From Rhizodiscina lignyota (Eukaryota > Ascomycota > Dothideomycetes > Aulographales > Rhizodiscinaceae): a stretch of 64,000 nucleotides of DNA. The notes under the pieces were generated by a model. The model searched no databases. It was given only the letters and a program-made list of their open reading frames with translations, and was not told where the DNA came from. The translations under genes and the position numbers were made by a program. Below are positions 21,424 through 33,902 of the stretch, piece after piece; positions within the stretch are counted from its first letter, which is position 1; each line of letters opens with the position of its first letter. Location: contig ML978125.1 of NCBI GenBank assembly GCA_010015805.1, positions 1,798,001 to 1,862,000 of the forward strand, in the 5' to 3' direction.

Positions 21424-22963
21424 ATGGCTTCCTTTGCAAACGTGCCACAATCCGCGAGTCCAAAACCCGCTCCTTTTCAGGTTGCCATATCCGACGAGCA
21501 GATCGCAGAATTCCAACAACTGCTACGTCTCTCAAAAGTTGGGCCAGATACATTTGAAGGAAGACAGATAGATCGGAGGTATGGCGTAACGCGGGATTGG
21601 CTGATACAAGCAAAAGCTGAATGGGAAAAGTTTAACTGGTATGTAGGTCAGAGATGATATGGCCGCATTGCTAATTAGTGGACAGGAGAGCGTGCGAGAA
21701 TAGAATCAATGCCGTACCCAACTATACCATGCCGGTCCCAGACACGGACGGCGTAACGTTCAACATACACTTCATCGGTCTCTTTTCTGCTAAAGAGGAT
21801 GCGGTCCCTGTCCTCTTCCTCCATGGATGGCCCGGTGAGCATGACCCATGCAATTTGGCCTGCCTCTGTTGACCAGTTTAGGTAATATATTGGAGTTCAT
21901 CCCGATAATATCCATTTTACAACAGAGGTACACGCCAGAAACGCTACCATACCACATAATCGTGCCATCACTACCTGGCTATGCCTTCTCCTCGCCGGCC
22001 CCCTTGTTCAAAGACTTTCAGATCCAGGATGTCGCTCGGGTGATGAACACGCTCATGGAACAGCTGGGTTTTAGCGACGGTTACATTGTTCAAGGAGGTG
22101 ATATTGGAAGCAAAATTGCGCGAATTATCGCTGTAGAACATGCTAGCTGCAAAGGTAAGTTGAGCGCCCAATTATCTGCTCTGCACGTTCAGGCCACTGC
22201 TGACGCATACCATACAGCCATTCATGGTATGTCTCTCCTCTGTTACGAAGGCTGGCTCCACCTCATGTACGCCGCCCGCAGTCAATTTTTGCATCATGCC
22301 AAAGCCCGAAGGCACCAGTGACCTCCCGGTGAACCAACTGGAGCAGCAGGGCCTCGATCGAGCATTTGAATTCAAGCGTGTTGGTTCTGGTTACGCCCTT
22401 GAGCATGCTACGAAGCCCAGCACGATTGGACTTGTGCTGGCAACAAACCCGCTCGCACTTCTGGCATGGTACGTTGCATGCTCCAATTCGATATGTATGT
22501 ACGTGAAAACGCTTTATAGCTAATAGTAGACGGCTTGTAGGATTGGCGAAAAGTTCTTGGACTGGACTGATGACGATCCCTCGATGGACGAGATCCTTTC
22601 CTCAGTGACGTTGTACTGGTTCACTGAGACGTTCCCGCGGTCTATGTATCCCTACCGACAGGTATTTAGACACTCTCAACTGTGGTCCAGAATGTTCCAC
22701 TGACACAAGTGGGACGACAGCTCTTCACTCCTGGTGTCATTGGTGCCCACGAGATGCCAAAATGGCATATCAAGAAGCCATTTGGCTTTTCGTGGTTTCC
22801 GAAAGAGCTCGCGCCAATTCCAAGGTCATGGGCCGCAACGACTGCCGACGATCTCTGCTTCTATCGCCAACACGAGAAAGGTGGGCACTTCGCTGCCCTT
22901 GAGCGGCCTGAGGTGCTTCTTCAAGATCTAGAAGACTTCATAAAGCAAGTATGGAAGAATTAG
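21424..22963 (+). CDS. Epoxide hydrolase, microsomal type (EHN domain plus alpha/beta hydrolase)
   Basis: Hydrolase converting epoxides to diols, 398 residues in seven exons: 21424-21638, 21686-21834, 21882-22154, 22218-22226 (9 nt), 22282-22468, 22541-22661 and 22721-22963. An N-terminal EHN-type region (AISDEQIAEFQQLLRLSK, RRYGVTRDWL, NRINAVPNYTMPV) leads to the alpha/beta fold: HGWPG oxyanion-hole motif, SLPGYAFSS, nucleophile Asp in VQGGDIGS, TLYWFTETFPRSMYPYR in the cap and EKGGHFAALERPE with the catalytic His. The 9-nt exon encodes Ala-Ile-His across its joints and is required to keep frame. Likely cytosolic or ER-associated, since no strong signal anchor is visible. Candidates for substrate include xenobiotic or secondary-metabolite epoxides. 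Confidence 0.9.
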
Positions 22964-23131
22964 ACGTCTTTGCTTTCGCCAAAGTGCGCGGTACATGCAA
23001 GCTATATAACTGCTATCACCCATGCTGCAAGAGTCATTATAGTATCCCATTCAAAAGGCATTTATCCATTCCATGCATACTCCTAAGCTAAACATTCCAA
23101 CGCAGCACGATATTCTTGTCTAAAGCAAGAT

Positions 23132-24142
23132 CTATCCGAAAGGCGGGATCCCGACCATTGCAATACATAGAAGCGCAATAACGAGTCCGAGATGCGATGT
23201 TAGTTGTACTCCGTTCGATGTGCTTGTTGCTCCCGCTGCACTAGCAGAAGTAGTGCTAGTTCCATTCGCGGTTGTATTGGTTGGCTTCACAACTGGATCG
23301 TAAGATTTGCACGACGCGTTCGTGGCGACGGGGCAGTCGTCCTGTATTAATTAGTCCATGAGCTCCAGTCCGAAGCAGTGTGTGCTGCACAAATGAGAAG
23401 GCGCTTACCGCAATACAGATAGCTTGTAACTCTTCCTTCGCGCTTGGCAGAACAGCTGCCGCTGCAGCACATTTGTGCCCAAATACAGCATTGAGCGTGT
23501 TCCCAACGGTCGCAGCGTCTGAATCAGAGACGCCAAAGGAGGCAGCGGACATGCCGACTTGCTGGATGAAGTACCCAACTTCAAACGCGTCGAGCGCCAT
23601 GAACTTATGCACCTCATACATGGACGTGTCACCTGAGTAGGAGGAGAACCCTGATTTGCCGTATTGAGAACAGTTCAGAACGGCTCCGAAGAACTCATAC
23701 AGATGGGTTAGGAGTTTACTGACAGCAGTGAGCGTAGTACGGAGACATGAGGCAGCCATTATGCTTACTATTGATTTGAGCTCGTCCCATTTGCAGGCTT
23801 GTTCAACTGCAGAGGTGTAGCGCCGCCATCATCAAGGAAATTGACAGAGACACCGCTTTTGCTGCCATTGTTCGTCGATTCGAGGGCGCCGGAGAAATAT
23901 TGCGCAAGATTGACGTCGGTGTTGTTGTACTTTGCTGCGGCAAGAATGCCAGGGACTTTGATGCCGACATTAGGCTTTGTATAATTACCGATAACTGCTG
24001 TGTTGACAACAAGAGTGATGAGTTTCAGCTGATTCGTGGCATTGTTCTCCTTGAGCAGCGCTGTGGTGTATTTGTCGCAAATGGACTCCGCAGAAGCGAG
24101 GCCAAAAATGGCCAGAGAGAGATGTTTAATTGAGAATCGCAT
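23132..24142 (-). CDS. Secreted, probably GPI-anchored protein of unknown function
   Basis: 297-residue protein with exons 24142-23769, 23718-23409 and 23341-23132. A signal peptide (FSIKHLSLAIFGLASA) precedes a folded domain with ICDKYTTALLKENNATNQLK, IPGILAAA-like strand sequence, sequons (NNT, NGS, NGT) and Cys residues spaced through LNCSQYGKSGFSSY, GHKCAAA, AICIADDCPV and NASCKSYDP. A Ser/Thr/Asn-rich stalk follows, and then a hydrophobic tail (LGLVIALLCIAMVGIPPFG), typical of a GPI signal. The EFFGAVLNCS and VHKFMALDAFEVGYFIQQVG helices recall an all-helical domain. I recognise it as a conserved ascomycete type without a known role. Confidence 0.8.
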
Positions 24143-25016
24143 TTTTAAATTTGATATGATTGTAGAATGGGGAAACTAATGATGGACAAAGCAGTATACT
24201 TAAACTTCAGCTTGGCAGAACTCTCCTATGCAACAAAGGGGAGAGAAGAATGTGCATTCCAGTTGCCGTCACAGGCAACAATGCTGCCATTTTGTTTCAT
24301 TTTACATACCTAAACGTAGTCAGTCAATACATTCGCTCCCGCAATTGTTATGAAGTTGTCACAGGAGATTTGGTTGCTATGACAAACCATTCCGGGGTCA
24401 GGCTAAGCAAACTCACCTTCACTACACTGTAGTTAATAAGACAGATTAGATTGAAACCGTAACCTTATTATAGGTAAACCCAAAAAGACTTTGGAAATGA
24501 GAGAACGAGAACTTCTACTGTATGTCTGTAGGGATCGGGTCCAGTACGGCAAAATGGTTAGAAAGGGCTTGCTGATGCTGCTCATCGTGATTGGGCAAAC
24601 CAATAGCCGCAATGTTCCCTGTTGGCCAACTGAATGTTAGGCTTTTCTGGAGTACATAGCATGGGCATTACTAGATGAAATACACGAGGTGAATTGCAGA
24701 AAGTAACTAGCAAGTGGCAGATGTAATGCAGTTGATAAGAGGCTACGATAAAGATAGGATCGTCGGGCTTCTCCGACGGCGGATGTTAGGCTTCCATCTT
24801 CCTTTTCATCTTGTCGCCGTCAGGGCACATCTCTGTATTCATGATCCATGCCTCTAGATTACTTGTCAAGAGTGTCACTGAGGCAGTTCTAGTTTTCAAT
24901 TGCAGTTGCCGTCCAAAGCGCAAGTATACATAACGTCTCTCACTGCTCTCCTTTCTTCCAACCTACAGGGTCGCCGATGCAGGATCTGGATTGCTTCTAA
25001 CATTCAGTGTCCGAGA
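24143..25016. other. Divergent intergenic region
   Basis: 874 bp between divergent genes. C/T-rich leader sequence lies near 24,930-24,990; no coding or repeat feature was recognised. Confidence 0.35.
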
Positions 25017-26171
25017 ATGACGATGGCGGCTGATATCCCATTGCTCTCATTAGCGAGCTCACCGGAGGAGTTTCTGAAAGCCATGAGCTCGACTGGCTTT
25101 CTGCATCTCTCACTCGTCGACAGTCCAGTACCTCCCTCCGCAGTACGCAAAGCCTTCTCAACTTCCTCCGTTCTCTACGATGAGATCTCACTCGAGGAAC
25201 GCTGTCGTTTCTCACGCGACGATGACAACAACTTCAACGGTCACACCGGCGTTGGTTCGACATACTTGAACAGGGAAGGTGGACAACAGAAACCTGATTG
25301 GAAGGAAGGCTTTGGATATGGGCGATTTAAGCCTGGGCAGGATTGGGATCAGAGAATGCCTCAGCGATTGGAACAGCGTAGATCAGAGATGGCAGCCTTT
25401 GCCGATGGCTGTTATGAGCTGATGCTGCTCGTTCTGGACAAGCTAAGTCTAGCTTTTAATGTGAGGCGTGCTCAACTTTTCGTATCGAACCATGACTGAT
25501 TTCTATGGCGTACAGCTCCCAGAAGACTATTTCCGCGCCTGTCACAAACACCAAGGCGCGAATAGCGTTACGTTGCTTAACTACCCGCCACCACCTACCG
25601 GCTACAAGGTCGGGGAGGAAGATATCAGAGCTGGAGCACACAAAGATTGGGGTTCTGTCACTCTACTATTTCAGGAAGATGGGGGTCAGCCCGGTCTCGA
25701 AGTCTTTCTCCCCGAATCGCGGCAGGCTCAGAACGGTGTGCGCCTACTGGCGGACGTGAATCTGAAGGAAGGTAAATGTCACTGGACTATTGCGGCTCAC
25801 TACTTATTATTCTGATTCTTGGCACAGGAAAATGGCTTGCCGCACCGGTTATTCCGGATACGGTGCTCATCAACCTCGGCTTGATGATGGAAGCATGGAC
25901 ATCAGGACAATGCGTAGCTACGCTTCACCGCGTCGTATTCCCGCCCAATCCAACTCCTAAATCGCGACGGTCTATTGCATATTTTGGCACGCCAGATCCG
26001 CAAGTAGAGCTTAGGCCGGTTGCCAAGGGAGGCATCATTGACAGCAGCAAAGCTGCTCCGAGAGTTAAAGAATTCTTCGAAGAGAGACTAAAGAGAGCCG
26101 AAGTACCAAAGGCAGAGCGGAAGGAGCTCACTCGTGAGAGTTCATTGGTCCCGATTGAAGCAAGCGGATAG
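25017..26171 (+). CDS. 2-oxoglutarate/Fe(II)-dependent oxygenase (isopenicillin N synthase-like)
   Basis: 347-residue non-haem iron oxygenase with exons 25017-25460, 25516-25771 and 25828-26171. The N-terminal DIOX_N region (MAADIPLLSLASSPEEFLKA, GFLHLSL, YDEISLEERCRF) precedes the double-stranded beta-helix core. Iron ligands are His and Asp in AGAHKDWGSVTLLF and the distal His in CVATLHRVVFPP. The Arg of RRSIAYF is placed to bind 2-oxoglutarate. GANSVTLLNYPPPP and PGLEVFLPES are other family landmarks. Such enzymes hydroxylate, desaturate or close rings in small molecules; the substrate is unknown. Upstream in-frame near-start codons were ignored because the ATG chosen begins the family-typical N-terminus. 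Confidence 0.92.
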
Positions 26172-26921
26172 CGCTTCAAATGTCAAAATAGCGCTACATT
26201 AGTACAGCCGACGGTTAACGCTAGCGAACCTCTGTCGATCTGAGTGAGAGATGTGAGGTGGCTCCTGTTACATTTCAACGTGCAGATACGCTACAGTTCG
26301 GGCAAAAGAAAAGCATCCTTGTACTTAGCGAAATTAAGGCATCGGTACCTTGTATCATTGTGTACGTGTCTCTACATATCAAATGCTCTCATGAAGTGTA
26401 AAGATGTGTTCAAGGCGCGAGGGCCAAGAAAACCCTAACCCTCACGTGCGCATCGGACAGATTCTCCGTCAGGGGAACTTCCTCACCACCGTCAATGCTC
26501 ATTTCGCTTGAGATCCTTCTTACGCTGTAGGATTCAGGGCAATGAAGCCTATGGTAAGATGGATTTCTAGGTATTCTTCTTCTGTCTCGCTTTCGTCTGA
26601 ATTTATTGTGCGGGCTCCAGAACAATTGTCGATCACTGCGTTGTCCTCTCTCTACCCGACCACACGGAATCATGGGGTCTCCAGAATGATTTGCATTTAG
26701 GGAAATCGCATGGGTTCACGATGCGATTGGATCTGACAGACTTCCCCGGATTATTGCAGTGTGCACTCTGCAACCTGTGCTGTCAAGCCATGTCAGCGGA
26801 GTTTCAATATCTCCCCGGATTTCCAGTGTGAGCCAAGATGAGGAGGCTCGTGGGATTTTCCTCCTATGCACTCAATATAACAAGACAACTGACCCAACGC
26901 AGTCCAAGGGGGCAGGACACC
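26172..26921. other. Intergenic region with one telomere-type repeat pair
   Basis: 750 bp between co-directional genes. CCCTAACCCT lies at 26433-26442. No supported reading frame. Confidence 0.4.
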
Positions 26922-28615
26922 ATGGCTACGACCGCTCTCGAGAGGAAGCTATCATCACCCACGCTGGCAGAGCTGCAGGACGAGGGCGAGGGCAAGGGCA
27001 ATCCTTACGGCGACTTGAAGTTGGATCAACATGGCCTACCCCTTGTACCTCAACCATCTTCTCACGCGGACGACCCACTGGTGAGAGAAATCCAGTCCCA
27101 TGGAGTTGGAAAGATGCTGATATCTTGCTCAACATAGAATTGGCCAAATTGGTACAAGTACTACGTGCTGTTCCTGCTCTGTCTGCTGGCATTTGTCGTC
27201 CAATGTAAGCTCGTCCTACCCCAATCCTGAAATCAGTTTCTCCGCACCAGAGTACATAAGGTTCTGACGCTGCAATGCAGTCGGCGCTGGATTTGTCCCA
27301 GCAGCATTTGGACCCATCGCAAAGAGCTTCGGTGTTACGCATCAACAAGCAAGCTACCTGACGACCTGCTATACACTCCTTGGAGGTGTCACTCCCTTGC
27401 TTATCACCCCATATGTCAACCTCTGGGGCCGCAGACCCGCCTACATCCTCTTCACCCTCATAGCGATCGCTGCGAATATTGGCTCTGGCTATGCCAAAAC
27501 ATATGCTACCGAGATTGTATCCCGCGTCTTCGTCGGTGTCGGCGCCAGCGTGGCGCTCGCCATAGGAGGAGCAACAATATGTGATATGTTTTTCCAAGGA
27601 GAAAGAGGACGATATATGGGTTTCTATGCGCTGGCATTGACAAATGGACCTCACTTTGGCCCTATTGCCGGTGGATTTGTGGCTCTGAATCTCGGCTGGA
27701 GATGGATCTTCTTTATCAACGCGATCATGCTCAGCGCAGTTCTGGTACTGTTCATCGTATCTTTTCCGGAGACCCTCTTCTCCCGCGAAGAGTTCAGCAA
27801 TCTCGAATCCCGAGGCTACTGGTCCCGCATGGCTTTCCGGGGCAGAGTACTCAACCGGAAGCTCACCTGGCGGGACTTCATTGGAAACTTCAGGATGCTT
27901 AAATATGTCGCCATAGTCGTCCCTTGCGCTTACTACATGACGTAAGTCCCGTCAAGATGCACTGTATGCCACTCAGGAGACCTCGAGCTAACTCGCTATT
28001 AGTGCCAATACATATGGCAGCATCATCTTCGTCCTCACTGCATCGAGTATTACCGAGGACCTTTACAAGTTCAATACGGCACAGAACGGTCTCTTGCTGG
28101 GTATCCCACTTACTATTGGCTGCCTTATTGGCGAGTCCTGCACCGGATGGATCAGTGACGCACTCATCAACCGCTATGCACGCAGGCACGGTGGATACCG
28201 AAAGCCAGAAACTCGCCTTTGGCTTGCACCCATAGGACTCTTGCTCCCTGCCGGATTAATCATTCACGGCGTGTCTGTCCAAAACCGAGCGCCCTGGATT
28301 GCTCTCGCGATCGGAATGGCAGTCACAAGTATCGGCACTCAGGCAGCCACTACACTTACGTACGCATATTGCACCGATTGTTACAAGCCGCAGGCGGCTG
28401 AGGTCTCAACCCTCATTAATCTGTTCCGACAAATGTTTGCTTTCGTAATAGGTTTCTACGCACTACCCTTCGGAGAGGGTGATGGCTACGGCGTTGCTTG
28501 GGGGACATTCGCAGCCATCAATTTCCTCTTCTGGATACCCTTGATGTGGTTGATTTGGCGAGGGAAGTGGATCAGGGATATACAGGGAGAGCCGGATCTC
28601 CATAATGATCTTTAA
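26922..28615 (+). CDS. MFS transporter (DHA1-like, 12 TM)
   Basis: 499-residue transporter with exons 26922-27080, 27138-27204, 27281-27941 and 28003-28615. A hydrophilic N-tail ends in DDPLNWPNWYKYY at TM1. Landmarks: FGAGFVPAAFGPIAKSFGVT, LLITPYVNLWGRRPAY (motif A), SRVFVGVGASVALAIGGATI, FFQGERGRYMGFYALALTNG, HFGPIAGGFVALNLGWRWIF (motif C), and a long central loop (RGYWSRMAFRGRVLNRKLTW). The second half has FNTAQNGLLLGIPLTIGCLI and STLINLFRQMFAFVIGFYA. It belongs with fungal NWP-motif transporters that move polyamines, drugs or small acids. Lying between a 2OG oxygenase and an FAD monooxygenase, it may move their substrate or product (inference). Confidence 0.88.
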
Positions 28616-29449
28616 TGTTTTGTCTTCAATGAGTTCTAGTTCTTTTTGTGTAAATTGTTATTCTGTACATGACGACTTGGAACGAGACTGTAATTATTGC
28701 AACGCTCCATGGCTTATACTACTAAAGCATATTACTTACTCAGACATCAAATTTTAGATTCTGATAAGGAGTGATTGAGACGGTTCCACCGCTCAGCTGT
28801 CTCTGGAGTGTCCGAACTCCGACCAAGAAGTTCACAACTCCCCGAAGAATTCTGTGAATGTCTAATCCCCGGTCTCAGGCTCCTTCAAAAGTCTAAACTT
28901 CAGCTCCAGCGCGTATCTAACAGCTACTAGTCCAGTGCTCCTTCAGAGGTGGACAACCGTTATCCGGAAAAGCGGCCCTTACAGCCGAATATTCGGTATG
29001 AAGTCTTGTGATACAGTTCCTGCGCGAAGTCCTCTGAGATAAGCTACAGAGACAAGCTTCCAGAACGTCTCAGAATGGCACCGTATACTGTTTCGGGGAC
29101 TCAGAAGGAGCAATAGGCTCTTTCCTCCGCGATCAGTGGCGTCCGATGAGGTTGATCGGGGAGATAACGCAGCGTCTGATTCGCCCATTGCATCTGCAAC
29201 AATTCTGATGACAGCGGGGAGATACAGTTCCGCCCGTTGATCGTATCGGGAATTCCGCCCAACTTTAGTAGCCACAGCAGAGCAAACTATCATGGACGCT
29301 TCAGATCTCCGGTTATCGATGCTTCCCTCAATCCCTCCCGCCTCTCACAAAGCATATATACACCGACGGCCGCGTTCAGCGGTCTGTCGGCCTTCAATCG
29401 ACTCATCGTGGCGGACTCAATCAATACTCAGGAGAGACACGGGACGAAG
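28616..29449. other. Intergenic region, promoter of the monooxygenase gene at its right end
   Basis: 834 bp between co-directional genes. A TATATA element near 29,352-29,358 is about 95 bp before the next start codon. Nothing else was recognised. Confidence 0.4.
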
Positions 29450-30858
29450 ATGAGAGCACCAATCGAACCAAAGAACTTTCATGTCGCGATAATTGGTGGC
29501 GGGATTGGCGGTTTGATCACGGCCATTTCTCTGGCATACCACTGTCCCGGCATCAAGATCGACGTCTACGAGCAAGCACCGCAATACACCGAGATTGGAG
29601 CCGGCGTTGGCATTGCTGTCAATGCTGCCAAAATCTTGCACAAGTTTGGTGTGGGCGAAGCAGCAAACGCAATCTCTGGCGAGCGAAATAAGATTCACAG
29701 GGCGATGAGACGATGGGACAATGGAGGAGAGATTGTCACAATCGGAGCAGACTTCGACCAGCCCAAGATCAGACAGTTGTCAGTCCACCGTGCTGAGATT
29801 CTCGACGTCTTGCTGGACGCGATCCGAGAGCGAGGAATTGCAACTCTGCATACCAACAAGAAGTGCGTAAAGCTAACAGTAAGTCTCCGAGTGCTCTTAA
29901 AAGCCTCCGCGGCAGCTGACGAGGTCACAGGAAGTTGGCGAACAAGTTACCGTTGGGTTCGAAGACGGAACAGAGGCGACGGTCGACATGGTCGTCGGTG
30001 CCGACGGAATACACTCCATCATCAGAGCTCAGTTCAAGCCAGACCTTCCTCGATATAGCGGCCGGATATGCTACAGAGGACTCGTCCCCCTTAAGGACAT
30101 TGAGTCCTTCTGGCCTTTCGACTCGTACGCTGTTAGCTGGCTCGCCCCTAACAAGCACTTCCTCGTTTTCCCCATCAGCAAGAATAAGACACTGAACGTC
30201 GTCGCCTTCGTATCCAAGTCGCAAGCCGAGCTTGACGGACTCAAAGAGAGTTGGTCGAGTTATGCACCGCGTTCAGACATGGAGAAGGAATATGAGGGCT
30301 GGGATGAGACAGTGCTGAAAACGATCCGCTGTATGCCGGAGAACCCCGCGAAGTGGAAGCTAAACGACAGGGAGCCTCTGTCGCAGTGGACCTACTTGAA
30401 TGGAAAGGTGATACTGCTGGGTGACTCAGCTCATGCGATGCTTCCTCATCAAGGTAAGTCCCGCCTCATGAATCGAAGGGCTTCGACCAAGAGACTAACC
30501 CTGTATCCACTCAGGCTCCGGAGCTGGCCACGCTATCGAAGATGCCTACATTCTTGGTCGCGCGATGCAGGACTTCTTCAAGGCATCCACAGACCCCGCA
30601 CGAGCTCAGCTATCTCTTCCCGTTTGGACACAATTATACCAAGATGTCAGACTGCCCAGAGCGCAGAAAGCGCAGATCACATCCCGCACAGCCGGCGATG
30701 TTTACGAAATGCAAGGCCCCGACTTCAAAGGCTTGACGTACGACGAGTGCCTTCCCGTTGTTGCACAGAAGCTCACCGGACGGATGCGCTGGGTATGGGG
30801 CGGAGACATTGACTCGGAATACGACACACAGGCAAGAAAACTGGTGCTTCCGAACTGA
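29450..30858 (+). CDS. FAD-dependent monooxygenase, salicylate hydroxylase-like
   Basis: 431-residue class A flavoprotein aromatic hydroxylase with exons 29450-29878, 29931-30453 and 30515-30858. NAD(P)H and FAD motifs are complete: Rossmann GGGIGG (VAIIGGGIGGLITAISLA), the DG motif GADGIHSIIR, and the GD motif VILLGDSAHAMLPHQGSGAG. YTEIGAGVGIAVNAAKILHK and CYRGLVPLKDIESF are typical of salicylate 1-monooxygenase relatives, which convert salicylate to catechol with loss of CO2. An in-frame ATG-less extension upstream was not used; the chosen ATG gives a normal N-terminus. Substrate specificity is inferred only to subfamily level. Confidence 0.9.
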
Positions 30859-31291
30859 AGACTTTGAAGGTAAAGACCGTGACGCGTGGGATGATTATGC
30901 ATTAATGATGTGGTTGCATTACATTAGGTTGTCCATATTCCCTTTCCTGACGAACTGGGATGTCAAGACGGTTTTCGGTACTGTCGGCGTTCCCCGAATT
31001 GTATATGACACTCTTCTTAGATACCTGGCCCGCACTCGGTAGTTCGTATAACGGTCGTAGGTAGCTTCGAGCAGATCCTCGATCCATTTGGCATTTTGGT
31101 CAGAATGTAGAAAGTTGAATCATTATGTCCAGTTGGCCATCTTCCGTTCACGTCAACACCATGATGGCGAGCAGACCTATAAGCTAATGGTCGCTCGGGC
31201 TTTGAGTGTCCTATAGAGTCTACTCGAACGTGCATCTTAATCGAGGATATGCAAGCCGGATCCGTTTTGGTCCGTCAATTCACATCCCATT
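30859..31291. other. Convergent 3' spacer
   Basis: 433 bp between convergent genes; no gene or structure recognised. Confidence 0.35.
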
Positions 31292-33902
31292 TCATCTTGC
31301 AGCTGCATTCTCGTTCAAGTTGTATGGCATCTCAAACCACGTAGAAGGATCAAACAGGTTTTCGATATCAAAGAAGCCAGTACCGACATCAAGAGGGAAT
31401 TGGTTTGGGGGAAAGTGATCGGCGGGAGGTTGACCACTCGTTTCCATTCCTTGGGCGTTGAGAATGTTGCTCATACTTCCAGGAGCAGCAATGTGGGTGG
31501 CGGAAGAGGTTTGCCGTCGCGTTGAGATATTCTGGAGGCGAGTCTGCCATTGCCTGACAAAGTCCAGATAACGTATCGCTAGAGGATGCAGCTCCCCGGC
31601 TCTTTCTAGGATATCCATGCCTCTTGAAATAACGCTCGAGACGTCGATGGATTCCGGGAGTCGGGCCTGAGCCCTGCTTTCGGGATCTAGCGTTTGGAAG
31701 GCGACAAGGATACATAAGGCGGTGAAAACGTCTGCGAGAAAATTAGTGACATTTTCTGTACATAGATAAATAGTAGCAAGAGCTCTAGAATGCTGCATGA
31801 CTAGAACGAGAGCAGTGCCCTGCTTTGAGAAGCGACATGAATAGAGGACAGCAGTGCGAATGGCTTACAGTGGGAGTTGTGCCAACCCGAGCGCATTAGG
31901 GCTCGCTGTTGCAGAATGGCCATTTGACAGATGGTATCGTATGAGGCAGCAACACAACGGCCAACGCAGAGATGCACTAGCTCATTTTGAAACGGATCCT
32001 CGATGCGTCGTGATATGACAATAAGCAGAATTTGTCGGTGAATCAGCTGTCGGGCCCCAAGGAATCTGATGTTGATCAGTCGAAGTGTTGCACCAGTCTC
32101 CAGGGGTCATACTTACCGCATGAGGAGCACACTCCGCTGCCTTTCGAAAAGCCAGCCACCCCCTTCGGCATCAAATTGCAAGTGGGGAGGTAGGCCCTGC
32201 TGCCATGAGACGAGATCTCCGTCGAGCTTGATTGACCGTGCAACCAAGTCGGAAACATTAAATGGTTCTCGCTCCTTGCCGGGCGGACTGGTTCCACTGT
32301 AAAGAGTATCTACAACCTGGCCGAGAAAACGGGCTTGTAAAATGGCCTGCTGATAGAACGAAAGTCTCGAGGGGGTATCCGCGGGCTGGATTGGCGGTTC
32401 GGCAGCTCCTGGCTCCGCAGAAATATAATCATCATCGACGGCGAGTGGGAGATCGCATGTTTTCGGAATAATCTCGTCAATTGTTGGACGACGTCCAACC
32501 TTGACACTGAGCAATCGATCTTGAATGTAACAGCCCCACCACGTGCGCTTCCTAACCTCTCTGTCAATAGGATCATAACTTGAAGAACCTGGGCAGATAT
32601 GAAGCCCGAGGCCTTGAGCGACGCGTATGGCCATCCCGACAATGGTCCAACAGGTGTTCAGCTCCAAACCATTGTGGTAATACTGGCCCATAAGCAGAAG
32701 CGCTTGGACTAGTTCTACTGTCCCTGAATGGAGCATACCGGAGAACAGTAACGTCTGCGCTCGCTTGAAGTATCGAACGCGGCCAACAGAAGCCGAGTTT
32801 CGGCCATCTGAATCGTGATCGTAGCCAAAGGCGAAGACCATGTTCACCAATCCGAGCCACGCAAGGGTGTTCTCCGTTGCGCTTTCACCACCAATGGCTT
32901 GACCAAGCCATACTCGCTCATACCGTTGCCTAAAGCGCGGCTCATGTAGATATGGATTAGTAGGGTGGCGATGCTTGAAGTAGGAGTCGACGAGACTATC
33001 GGCAATGGAGCGATGAGGGAGACCAAATGGGTCATCACCTGCTCCACTGAGCAGACCGTCATAAGGATTGGCAGACTTTTGAGAGGCAGCCAGCGAGGAA
33101 GATGCATAATTCATGGCTCCACCATTTGCAGCGGATCCAGATGCCCCATCTTCTTCGGCAGGAGAGCAGACCTTCTCCAAGAAATTAAATGTCGAAGATT
33201 CTCCATAGTATGCTTTTGCATTACGGGAGTTACCATTCTCAGAAGGGGTTGATGCAAGAGGAACACTGTGTGTAGACGCAGCTTCCGGTGCTACAGTTGT
33301 TGACGCCGAGGGAGAAACTAAACCTGCACCGTTAGAATGGCCGGAGGTTTGCAACGCGGAAGGTCTCCGTTCAAAAGAGACAGAGTGCCGGACAGGGCCC
33401 CGGTACCCATTCTGAGAAAACCCTGGCTGCATCGACCCTGGTTCAGTGGATCTCCAGTCCTGTGGAGGTGACATGCCATAATCGCTCCGGGCTGTAAGTC
33501 CGGCATGGGCTTGAGACGGCTCTTGATCTCCTCTGGCTGCGCCGCGCTGCAGCTGATCCTCCAAGAGGCGGTTTTGTGCCTTCAGGTTTTCAACATATCT
33601 GACGGGAAGTAAGTCGGGGGCTCCCTACTCAATGGGGAACATGACTTGTACGACATACTCTTCCGTGTACACCGGCCGGCTCTTCGTTGGGGGGTAGCGG
33701 CATGACTGGCCTCTCTCTCTGCAAGACCCGCAAACGGGCCGTTCTCCATCACAGCGATTCTTTTTGGCGCGGCAGTCTATTTTCAGACGGAAATGTCAAA
33801 AATCGGCACAGCAACCAATCGGCAACGAGCCCACTCACAGTCACACGCGTAGCCAATTCTCTTACGCTTCCGGCGTGGCTCATCGTCGCCATCAGTGGCC
33901 AT
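31292..33902 (-). CDS. Zn2Cys6 transcription factor with fungal-specific regulatory domain
   Basis: 766-residue regulator with exons 33902-33839, 33776-33659, 33598-32117, 32065-31869 and 31731-31292. The DNA-binding cluster is canonical and spans an intron: ACDYCRAKKNRCDGERPVC then GSCRERGQSCRYP (C-x2-C-x6-C-x6-C-x2-C-x6-C, residues about 21-48). It is followed by a coiled segment (YVENLKAQNRLLEDQL). A Ser/Gln-rich linker leads to the Fungal_trans domain: DSYFKHRHPTNPYLHEPRFR, ALLLMGQYYHNGLELNTCWT, VRKRTWWGCYIQDRLLSVKV. The C-terminal tail is Pro/Asn-rich with acidic and aromatic residues (GTGFFDIENLFDPSTWFEM), a plausible activation region. It lies next to the hydroxylase and aldolase genes, so it may regulate them (inference). 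Confidence 0.92.

Noticed and set aside
30758-31042. Frame extending past the monooxygenase stop
   Set aside because: The gene has a complete C-terminus for its family; no supported splice joins the extension.
11643-33902. Biosynthetic gene cluster reading of the interior
   Set aside because: No polyketide synthase, peptide synthetase or terpene synthase in the window; catabolism fits the enzyme families better.
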